A DNA stretch of 11,738 nt, from positions 1 through 11,738 of the forward strand of contig DATAOV010000007.1 in the NCBI GenBank assembly GCA_036265535.1. The letters are read 5' to 3'. Numbering within the stretch: position 1 is the stretch's first letter; the number at the start of each line of letters is the position of its first letter. The translations under genes and the position numbers were made by a program. Shown in pieces: positions 5,564 through 11,738 of the stretch. This stretch comes from AC-32 sp036265535. GTDB taxonomy: Bacteria; Actinomycetota; Thermoleophilia; Gaiellales; Gaiellaceae. The notes beneath the pieces were generated by a model. That model saw nothing but the letters and a program-made list of their open reading frames with translations. It made no database searches and was not told the origin of the DNA.

Positions 5564-8500
5564 TAGGTTTCCAGCGCCTGGGGGAGGTCGTTCCGCGAGC
5601 CGATGCCGAGCTTGCGGTAGACGTTGCTGAGGTGCACCTCGACTGTCTTCGTCGTGACGAAGAGCGTCTGCGCGATGTCCTTGTTCGAGAGGCCCTTCGC
5701 CGCGAAGTCCGCGACCCGTCGCTCGCTCGCGGTCAGCGACTCCACGCCCGAGAGCAGCAGCCGCCGGGGCCGCGCGCCGGTCGCGGCCAGCTCCGCCTCC
5801 GCCTGCTCGACGAGCGGCTGCGAGGCGCAGCGGACAGCCAGGTCGATGCCCTCCTTCAGGAGCTCACGAGCCTCGGCGCGCTTGTTCGCCCGACGGAGGG
5901 CGGCGCCCAGCTCGACCATCGAGCGGGCGCGCTCGAGCTTGGCGGACGACCGGTTGAGGACCTCGAGCGACTCGCGCAGCGTCGCGATCCCCTCGTCGCC
6001 GCCCCGCGCGAGGCCGAGCGTGCGGAGCGCGACTCCGATCGGTCGAGGCGCTCCCCACTCTCGCGCGAGCTCGACCTCCTCCCTGGAGAGCTCGATCGCC
6101 TCCTCTCGCCGGTCCAGCGCGAGCAGCGCGAGCGCGAGGTGGGAGCGCCAGGCGACCACGGCCGGGTTGCGCAGCTCGAAGGCCTCCATGCAGCGGCCCA
6201 GGCGTTCGAAGTCGGCTCGCGCACCCTCGGCGTTACCGCGCGCGAGCCTCACCCACCCCCGCGCTCCGAGGAAGAAGATCAGGTGGCCGCTCTGGGCAAC
6301 CTCCTCCGGCAGCCCGAGCTCGGCCAGCGAGCTCTCCGCCGCCTCGAGCTCGCCACGGTTCGTGAGGACGTCGGCCAGGTACGAGTGAAAGTAGATCGCA
6401 CCCTGCTGGGTCGGCAGATACGGAACGAGCTCGTCCGACTCGCGCAGGTCGCACATCGCCGCGTCGAGCTCGCCGCGCTGGGCGAGCGTGAGCCCGCGGA
6501 AGCAGAGCATGTTCGAGAGGGTCACGAGCTCGCCGCGCTCCTTCGCCGCCGTCATCATGGCGTCGAAGAAGCGGTCGATGGCCTCGTCGCTCTCCGCGAT
6601 CATGAGGGCGGTTGCGGCGCAGGAGATCGCGACCGAGGGCATGCTGTCGATCAGCGCCGCGATGGACTCCGGCTGCGCGACCCGGCTCACGGCCTCACGA
6701 TTGGTGCCGCAGCGCGCGTCGAAGTAGCGCAGGGTCGCCGTCATCACAGCGCTACCGACCTCGCCCACGAGCGCGTCCTCGTCGATGCGCCGAATCCGCT
6801 CGCGCGAGACGTCGATCACAGCGGTGTCGAAGCCGGCTGAGTTGATCAGCTCGGCCTCGAGCAGCTCGCGCAGCTCCGGCTCTGAGTCCTCCAACCGTGC
6901 GATCGCATCGTCGAGGACGCGGACGGCATCGGGACCGCGGTTGAGCCGGAACAGCGACCGGCCGAGCTCGAGCGCGACCCGCGCCCGCCGCAGCGGCTCC
7001 TCGATCGACTCGAGCGCCTCGGCGAGGTGCTCGGCCGCCGCGGAGATGTCGACGCGCTGCTCGGCGAGGCCGAGCTCGAGCAGGGTGTCCACGCGCACCT
7101 CCTCCTGCGGCGGCTCGGCGAGCGCGCGTCGCAGGTAGCGGGCTGCAGCCTCCGGAGCGCCTCGGACGAGCGCACGGTCGGCGGCGATTCGCAGTGTCTC
7201 GACGACGAACCGGTCACCCGCGGGCGGCACCAGGTCGAGGTGAGCGGCGACGCGCTCCGGCTCGGCATCGCTCTCGTCGAGGAGCTCGGCCGCCCGGCGA
7301 TGGCCGGCGAGCCGCTGAGTCGGCTCGATCGACTCGTAGACGGCGGCGCGTACGACTGGATGGACGAATTCGACGTTCATCGTCGACACGCGCAGCAGGT
7401 CGGTGCGGGCGAGCGAGGTCGCGGCAAGCGACGCGAGGTGCCGGTCGTCCAGCTCCGCGAGCTCGGCGGCATGCCGGAGCTCGGCGCCGTCGCCGAGCAC
7501 TGCGACCGCCGCAGCCAGCCGCCTCGCTTCGGTGGGGAGCCGCGACAGCCGCAGCGTCACCGCGCGCGTCACCGCCTCGGGCCCGATCTCGCGCACCCGA
7601 CCCGCGTTCTCGGCCGTCGGCGAGAAGCCCTCGCCGTGGATCGCGTCGAGGATCGCCCGCAGGAAGAGCGGGTTGCCGCCGGTGGCCGCGTGGCACGCGA
7701 CGACGAACGGCTCCTCGGGCTCCACCTTGAACTCGTCCCGGGCCAACGAAGCAACCGAGGTGACGCTGAGCGCGGTCGGCCTGATCACGAGCGCCGAGGG
7801 ATCGGCGATCAGCTCGGTCAGAAGGTCCTTCTCGACGCTCTGCTCGGGTGGGCGCAGGCCGAGGACGACGAGGAGCGGCAGCCCCTCGAGCCGGCGCGCG
7901 AGGTAGGTGAGCCAGCGCAGCGTGGACGCGTCGGTCCAGTGCAGGTCGTCGACCACGATCGCCGTCGGACTGCGCGCGGCCAGGTTAGCGGCGAGCCAGT
8001 AGAGCCCGTGCAGGACGGCGAAGGAGACGTCTCCCGAGGCGGCGCCGGTCAGCTCCTCGTCGCCGAAGAGCCGGTCGGCCAGCCCGGCGGTGCCCGCCAT
8101 CACCTCCTCTCGCTCGTCGAGTGCAAGCGAGGCCAGGTACGGCTCGAAGAGCTGGCGCACGACGCCGTAGGCGAACTCCTGCTCGAGATCGGCGCTGCGC
8201 GCGACAAGCACCTCGAAGCCGATCTCGGCGGCCAGCGCCCGCGCCTCGGCGACCAGCCGCGTCTTGCCCATTCCGGCGCGGCCTTCGATCGCGATCACGC
8301 GTCCCGCTCCCGAGTACGCCGCGTCGACCACGGCGTTCATGGCGGCGAGCTCGGCCTCGCGCTCGAGCAGCGGGAAGCGCGAGACCTGGACTTCGGTCCG
8401 CCTGCGTGGAGCGCGCGGCCTGGCCTTCGTCTTCTCGCGCACGGACAGGGCCGGGAACTCCTCCGGCAGCCCTGGGACGACGAGCTGGTAGAGCCGCTCG

Positions 8501-9021
8501 GGGCGGTCGAAGTCGGGCAGCACGACCTCGCCCAGATCGCGCAACTCGAGCTCGCTCGGCAGGTCGTGCCGGACGAGGCCGGCCGTCGTGCTCGAGACGA
8601 GCACCTGGCCGCCGTGCCCCGCGTCGCCGATGCGCGCCGCCTGGTGCACCGCGTAGCCGACGTACCCGTCGCTGCCGACGTTCGCCTCGCCGGTGTGAAG
8701 GCCCATGCGAACCCGCACCTCGGCTCCCTCGGGCCAATCGTGCGAAGCGAGCATGGCTTGTGCCGCGCCAGCGGCGGTGACTCCCGCGCCCGCGCTGCGG
8801 AAGACGGCGAAGAAGGAGTCGCCCTTCGTGTCGATCTCGAGCCCGCCTGCGTCCGTGAACGCCTTGCGGAGCAACTTGTTGTGCGCCGAGAGGACTTCGC
8901 CGTAGCGGTCGCGGCCGAGGCTCTTGAGCAGCCTGGTAGAGCCCTCGATATCGGTGAACAGGAAGGTCACCGTACCCGTGGGCAGGCCAGTTGAAGCCTC
9001 GCGAATTGCAGGAACGCTCAC
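5563..9021 (-). CDS. Large LuxR-type regulator with N-terminal class III cyclase-like domain and AAA ATPase
   Basis: 1152 residues from GTG 9021. Domains in order: a class III adenylate/guanylate cyclase homology domain (about 14-180; metal Asp D24 in FTDIEGST and D68 in DTKGDSFF); an Arg/Lys-rich linker (about 195-215); an AAA/STAND-type ATPase with Walker A GRAGMGKT (247-254) and Walker B IVVDDLHWTD (355-364); a long Ala/Leu/Glu-rich helical region likely made of TPR-like repeats (about 600-1080); and a C-terminal LuxR/GerE HTH (about 1090-1150, LTASERRVADFAAKGLSNKD). It should be a signal-dependent transcription factor in the cytoplasm. GTG 9021 has GGGGA 7 nt upstream and directly precedes the conserved TGTVTFLFTDIEGST. 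The frame stays open to 9825, but that extension is antisense to the ABC gene. Likely targets are the divergent ABC exporter and its own operon (inference). Confidence 0.88.
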   Translation of the reverse strand: MSVPAIREASTGLPTGTVTFLFTDIEGSTRLLKSLGRDRYGEVLSAHNKLLRKAFTDAGGLEIDTKGDSFFAVFRSAGAGVTAAGAAQAMLASHDWPEGAEVRVRMGLHTGEANVGSDGYVGYAVHQAARIGDAGHGGQVLVSSTTAGLVRHDLPSELELRDLGEVVLPDFDRPERLYQLVVPGLPEEFPALSVREKTKARPRAPRRRTEVQVSRFPLLEREAELAAMNAVVDAAYSGAGRVIAIEGRAGMGKTRLVAEARALAAEIGFEVLVARSADLEQEFAYGVVRQLFEPYLASLALDEREEVMAGTAGLADRLFGDEELTGAASGDVSFAVLHGLYWLAANLAARSPTAIVVDDLHWTDASTLRWLTYLARRLEGLPLLVVLGLRPPEQSVEKDLLTELIADPSALVIRPTALSVTSVASLARDEFKVEPEEPFVVACHAATGGNPLFLRAILDAIHGEGFSPTAENAGRVREIGPEAVTRAVTLRLSRLPTEARRLAAAVAVLGDGAELRHAAELAELDDRHLASLAATSLARTDLLRVSTMNVEFVHPVVRAAVYESIEPTQRLAGHRRAAELLDESDAEPERVAAHLDLVPPAGDRFVVETLRIAADRALVRGAPEAAARYLRRALAEPPQEEVRVDTLLELGLAEQRVDISAAAEHLAEALESIEEPLRRARVALELGRSLFRLNRGPDAVRVLDDAIARLEDSEPELRELLEAELINSAGFDTAVIDVSRERIRRIDEDALVGEVGSAVMTATLRYFDARCGTNREAVSRVAQPESIAALIDSMPSVAISCAATALMIAESDEAIDRFFDAMMTAAKERGELVTLSNMLCFRGLTLAQRGELDAAMCDLRESDELVPYLPTQQGAIYFHSYLADVLTNRGELEAAESSLAELGLPEEVAQSGHLIFFLGARGWVRLARGNAEGARADFERLGRCMEAFELRNPAVVAWRSHLALALLALDRREEAIELSREEVELAREWGAPRPIGVALRTLGLARGGDEGIATLRESLEVLNRSSAKLERARSMVELGAALRRANKRAEARELLKEGIDLAVRCASQPLVEQAEAELAATGARPRRLLLSGVESLTASERRVADFAAKGLSNKDIAQTLFVTTKTVEVHLSNVYRKLGIGSRNDLPQALET

Positions 9022-9024
9022 GTT

Positions 9025-9039
9025 TCGATCCCCGATCGA
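9025..9039 (-). promoter_or_regulatory. Small hairpin over the regulator's ribosome binding site
   Basis: TCGATC (9025-9030) and GATCGA (9034-9039) are complementary around a 3-nt loop. In the leftward mRNA the loop and 3' arm include the GGGGA Shine-Dalgarno, ending 3 nt before the GTG start. Six base pairs with a triloop is modest. Confidence 0.3.
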
Positions 9040-9055
9040 CGACCCGGAAACGCCA

Positions 9056-9061
9056 ATTGTA
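9056..9061 (-). promoter_or_regulatory. Candidate -10 box of the regulator promoter
   Basis: TACAAT on the minus strand (ATTGTA on the plus strand) differs from the TATAAT consensus at one base and stands out in GC-rich DNA. It would give a leader of about 28 nt before GTG 9021. No good -35 hexamer lies 16-18 bp upstream; that position is occupied by the left arm of the 9081-9108 dyad. An activator-dependent promoter is possible. Confidence 0.4.
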
Positions 9062-9080
9062 GAGCCAAGTGAACGAAACC

Positions 9081-9108
9081 TTGGGGGCCGGTTTAGGGGT
9101 GCCCCCAA
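9081..9108. promoter_or_regulatory. Candidate operator: perfect 8+8 bp dyad in the divergent region
   Basis: TTGGGGGC (9081-9088) and GCCCCCAA (9101-9108) are perfect inverted repeats with a 12-nt centre. It lies between the two divergent start codons and overlaps the expected -35 position of the TACAAT promoter. The half-sites are about 20 bp apart centre to centre, i.e. roughly two helical turns, suiting a dimer on one face. The adjacent LuxR-type regulator is the obvious candidate ligand. The rest of 9022-9171 shows no convincing rightward promoter. Confidence 0.45.
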
Positions 9109-9160
9109 TGCGAAGGACACACGCGCGCGCGGAGACTGCGGCTGCCACCAAGACCCAGTA

Positions 9161-9166
9161 GGAGGA
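9161..9166 (+). promoter_or_regulatory. Shine-Dalgarno of the ABC ATPase gene
   Basis: GGAGGA, 5 nt before ATG 9172. This near-consensus site supports a start that adds about 20 residues ahead of the first conserved strand of the ATPase. Confidence 0.75.
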
Positions 9167-9171
9167 AAGCC

Positions 9172-9951
9172 ATGTCCACGACCGCAATCGCCGCCGAAAT
9201 CATTCCGGAGGTCTACACGGAGCCTCTCGTCGCGGTTTCCGCCACGACTCTCGTCCGCCGCTACGGCGAGGGCGCGACGTCGGTCGAGGCCCTGCGCGGC
9301 GTCTCGCTCGAAGTCGCCGACGGCAAGCTGACCGCGATCATGGGGCCGTCCGGCTCCGGCAAGTCGACGCTGATGCACATCCTCGCCGGGCTCGACCGGC
9401 CGTCCAGCGGCAGCGTGCTGCTCGACGGCGTGGAGATCACGAACCTCCCCGACAAGAAGCTGACCATGCTCCGGCGCGACAAGATCGGCTTCGTCTTCCA
9501 GTTCTTCAACCTCCTCCCGATGCTCACTGCGGAGGAGAACGTCGTCCTGCCCCTGATGATCGCCGGCCGCAAGCCAGAGCGCGAGTGGGTCGACGGCCTG
9601 CTCGAGACCTTCGGCCTCACCGAACGGCGCGCGCACAAGCCCGCGCAGCTCTCCGGCGGGCAGCAGCAGCGGGTCGCGCTGGCCCGTGCGCTCGTCACGA
9701 AGCCGAAGGTGATCTTCGCCGACGAGCCGACCGGCAACCTCGACTCGGCCTCCAGCGGTGAGGTGCTCGAACTGCTGCGCCGCTCGGTCGACGAGCTCGG
9801 CCAGACCACGGTGATGGTGACGCACGATCCCCGCGCGGCCGCGATGGCCGACCGGATTCTGTTCATCGCCGACGGCTTGATCGTGAAGGACATCTCCGAG
9901 TCCACCGCGGTCGAGGTCCTCGCCGCGATGCAGGAGGTGACGGGCAGATGA
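9172..9951 (+). CDS. ABC transporter ATP-binding protein (MacB/LolD-type exporter family)
   Basis: 259 residues. All ATPase motifs are intact: Walker A GPSGSGKST (58-66), Q-loop Q110 in FVFQFFNLLPMLTAEENV, signature LSGGQQQRVALARAL (160-174), Walker B VIFADEPTGNLD (180-191) and switch H218 in MVTHDP. The FFNLLP and EENV context and the EPTGNLD Walker B are typical of the subfamily that pairs with FtsX-like permeases (MacB, LolD, FtsE). These power mechanotransmission or export of peptides, lipoproteins or drugs. The first 20 residues extend beyond the usual start but a strong ribosome site supports them. The stop overlaps the permease ATG (ATGA), with AGGAGGT at 9932-9938 serving the permease. 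Transcribed divergently from the LuxR regulator. Confidence 0.93.
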   Translation: MSTTAIAAEIIPEVYTEPLVAVSATTLVRRYGEGATSVEALRGVSLEVADGKLTAIMGPSGSGKSTLMHILAGLDRPSSGSVLLDGVEITNLPDKKLTMLRRDKIGFVFQFFNLLPMLTAEENVVLPLMIAGRKPEREWVDGLLETFGLTERRAHKPAQLSGGQQQRVALARALVTKPKVIFADEPTGNLDSASSGEVLELLRRSVDELGQTTVMVTHDPRAAAMADRILFIADGLIVKDISESTAVEVLAAMQEVTGR

Positions 9952-11738
9952 TCCGCGTCTCGCTCAAGGGCCTCGCGGCCCGTCCCATTCGCGCCCTCCT
10001 GACTGCGCTCGCGATCGTGCTCGGCGTGGCGATGGTCAGCGGTAGCTTCGTGGTCACCGACACGATCACGAAGGCGTTCGACACGATCTTCACCAGCTCG
10101 TACGAGCACACCGACGCCGTCGTGAGCAAGAGGTCGCTGGTCGACTACTCGAACAGCGGCAACGGCACGGTTCCGCAGAGCCTGCTCGTGAAGATCCAGA
10201 AGCTGCCCGAGGTCGAGGCGGCCGCCGGCTCGATCATCGACCTCAACAACGACACCACCAACACGAAGCTGATCGACCGGGACGGGAACGCCATCGACAC
10301 GAACGGCAACCCGACCTTCGGCTTCGGGGTCGATCCCTCGAAGCCGCGCTTCAACCCGCTGCACCTCGTCGCGGGAACGTGGGCGCACGGGCGGCACGAC
10401 GTCGTGATCGACTCGAACACGGCCAAGAAGCACCACTTCGCTGTCGGCGACTTCATCGACGCCGCCGCGAAAGGACCGAAGGAACGGTTCCAGATCTCGG
10501 GGATCGCCAAGTACGGCGACGTCGACACGCTCGGAGGGGCGACGATCGCGGTCTTCACGATCCCGACAGCGAAGGATTTGCTGGAGCTGAAGGGCTTCAC
10601 CGCGATCTCCGTGGCCGCGAAGCCGGGCGTCTCGCAGGACAGGCTCGTGCGGGAGATCGAGTCCGTCGCGCCCGGTGACGTGCAGGTCAAGACCGCGGAC
10701 GAGCAGGCGAAGGCGGACAAGAAGAACGTGGACGCGTTCCTCTCGTTCATCCGCGGCTTCCTGCTCGGCTTCGGCGGGATCGCGCTCTTCGTCGGCGCGT
10801 TCGTGATCTTCAACACTCTCTCGATCACGATCGCCCAGCGGACGCGCGAGCTCGCCACGCTTCGCACGCTCGGCGCCAGCCGACGGCAGGTGCTCCGCTC
10901 GGTGATCGTCGAGTCGCTCGCGATCGGCGTGCTCGCCTCGCTGATCGGGATCGCGGCCGGCATCGGCCTCGCCCGCGGCCTGACGGCGCTCTTCGACGTC
11001 ATGGGCCTGACGCTGCCGCAGAGCTCGCCCGTCTACGCGACCAGGACGTTCGTGGTCGCACTTCTGCTCGGCGTGCTCGTGACGCTCTTCGCGGGCCTCT
11101 GGCCGGCGGTGCGCGCCACGCGCGTGCCTCCGATCGCGGCCGTGCGAGAGGGTGCGGTGCTCGAGCGGCGCAAGCGGCTCGGGCCCATCGCCGGGGTCGT
11201 GCTGTTCGGGGTCGCGATGGCCCTGATCGCGTACGCGACCCTCGGCGGAAACCTCGGCGCCGGCAAGAGCCTGCTCGCGCTCGCGGCCGGCACCCTGATC
11301 GGCCTGCTGGGCGTGGCGGGCTTCGCACCGGTGCTCGTCTCGGGCCTGGCCAAGCTCGTCGGCTTCCCCGCCCGGTCGCTCGGCGGCCCGGCCGGCCAGC
11401 TTGCCTCGAGCAACGCGGTCCGCAATCCCGCCCGCACGGCCTCGACCGCCGCCGCACTGATGATCGGTCTCGCGCTGGTCTCGTTCGTCGCGGTGCTCGG
11501 CAAGGGCCTCCACGGCTCGGTTGACAGGGCACTGCACGAGCAGGTCAGCGCCGACTGGGTGATCAGCTCGAAGAACGGCTGGTCGGCCTTCACGGCAGCG
11601 GCGGGGGCCGCCGCCGAGAAGACGCCCGGGATCACCCACTCGACGAGCATCCGCTCCGACCGCGGCCGCGTGCGCAGCGCGAACGCGACCGTGAACGGGG
11701 TCGACCCGAGGTCGGTGTCCGGGCTCTACAACTTCACC
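9948..11738 (+). CDS. FtsX/MacB-type ABC transporter permease (3' partial)
   Basis: ATG 9948 overlaps the ATPase stop by four bases, and the frame is open for 597 codons to the window edge without a stop. The N-terminus has a membrane helix (about 17-38, ALLTALAIVLGVAMVSGSFVV). A large extracytoplasmic domain follows (about 40-255), of MacB periplasmic-core type. A first FtsX module has helices near 265-290, 319-342 and 366-388 with the cytoplasmic coupling motif RTRELATLRTLGASRRQVLR. A second half begins with helices near 411-432, 440-465 and 497-520, the last preceded by NPARTASTAAALMIGL. This duplicated layout is that of long actinobacterial FtsX-like permeases, usually about 830-860 residues, so roughly 240 are missing. 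Substrate is unknown. The ATPase next to it is the evident partner. Confidence 0.92.
   Translation, partial: MIRVSLKGLAARPIRALLTALAIVLGVAMVSGSFVVTDTITKAFDTIFTSSYEHTDAVVSKRSLVDYSNSGNGTVPQSLLVKIQKLPEVEAAAGSIIDLNNDTTNTKLIDRDGNAIDTNGNPTFGFGVDPSKPRFNPLHLVAGTWAHGRHDVVIDSNTAKKHHFAVGDFIDAAAKGPKERFQISGIAKYGDVDTLGGATIAVFTIPTAKDLLELKGFTAISVAAKPGVSQDRLVREIESVAPGDVQVKTADEQAKADKKNVDAFLSFIRGFLLGFGGIALFVGAFVIFNTLSITIAQRTRELATLRTLGASRRQVLRSVIVESLAIGVLASLIGIAAGIGLARGLTALFDVMGLTLPQSSPVYATRTFVVALLLGVLVTLFAGLWPAVRATRVPPIAAVREGAVLERRKRLGPIAGVVLFGVAMALIAYATLGGNLGAGKSLLALAAGTLIGLLGVAGFAPVLVSGLAKLVGFPARSLGGPAGQLASSNAVRNPARTASTAAALMIGLALVSFVAVLGKGLHGSVDRALHEQVSADWVISSKNGWSAFTAAAGAAAEKTPGITHSTSIRSDRGRVRSANATVNGVDPRSVSGLYNFT

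Noticed and set aside
9117..9131. Alternating purine-pyrimidine run (AC then GC repeats) as a Z-DNA or regulatory element
   Set aside because: Only 15 nt long and compositionally unsurprising in GC-rich intergenic DNA.
9022..9825. An open frame that would extend the LuxR regulator upstream by 268 residues to 9825 on the minus strand
   Set aside because: It is antisense to the ABC ATPase, its translation has no family character, and the GTG at 9021 has a well-placed Shine-Dalgarno and directly precedes the conserved cyclase strand.
9261..11639. A 792-codon open frame on the minus strand opposite the ABC ATPase and permease
   Set aside because: Composition (Arg/Asp/Glu/Gly-rich, no domain) is that of a GC-rich antisense shadow; the plus-strand genes carry all recognisable motifs.

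Overview
The window comes from a GC-rich bacterium. Long open frames run antisense to most real genes, and third codon positions are mostly G or C. The gene content suggests an actinobacterium: a cytoplasmic sulfite-oxidase-like molybdoenzyme next to a ferredoxin-reductase-like flavoprotein and a DUF6510-type zinc ribbon, and a very large LuxR regulator with a cyclase head. A Thermoleophilia-like lineage (Gaiellales or Solirubrobacterales) is my guess; it is inferred from gene content and no database comparison was made.

Layout. Bases 2-541 (+) are the 3' end of a secreted-type protein with fibronectin-III-like domains. Bases 607-3415 (+) form a compact run: a beta-propeller lactonase-like protein, a molybdopterin oxidoreductase, an FAD/NAD(P)H reductase, a small zinc-ribbon protein and a 33-residue candidate membrane peptide. 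Spacings are 4 nt, 76 nt, 1-nt overlap and 9 nt. The reductase and molybdoenzyme look like a soluble redox pair, with reductase feeding or draining a Mo centre of unknown substrate. The 76-nt gap is unusual. It follows one copy of the molybdoenzyme's 11-codon 3' tail and is followed by a second copy, which differs only at silent positions.

Bases 3412-9021 (-) form a second run read leftward: a 1152-residue LuxR regulator (cyclase-like domain, AAA ATPase, helical repeat region, HTH), a universal stress protein, a possible 48-codon bridging ORF and an AarF/UbiB-family kinase with two C-terminal membrane helices. The regulator and stress protein share TAGTG. The candidate bridging ORF overlaps both neighbours by ATGA, and the AarF start lies in a potential hairpin. 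The last gene converges on the first run, and one CTAG supplies stop codons on both strands.

Bases 9022-9171 are a divergent control region with an 8+8 bp perfect dyad, a TACAAT candidate -10 box for the regulator and a strong Shine-Dalgarno for the rightward gene. Bases 9172-11738 (+) encode an ABC ATPase and its FtsX/MacB-type permease (ATGA overlap; permease cut by the window end).

No tRNA, rRNA, CRISPR array, transposase or integrase was seen. No gene-free stretch exceeds about 150 bases. The observations most worth following are the silently diverged duplicated gene tail, the possible bridging ORF with start-occluding structure between usp and aarF, the atypical cyclase active site, and the dyad in the divergent promoter.
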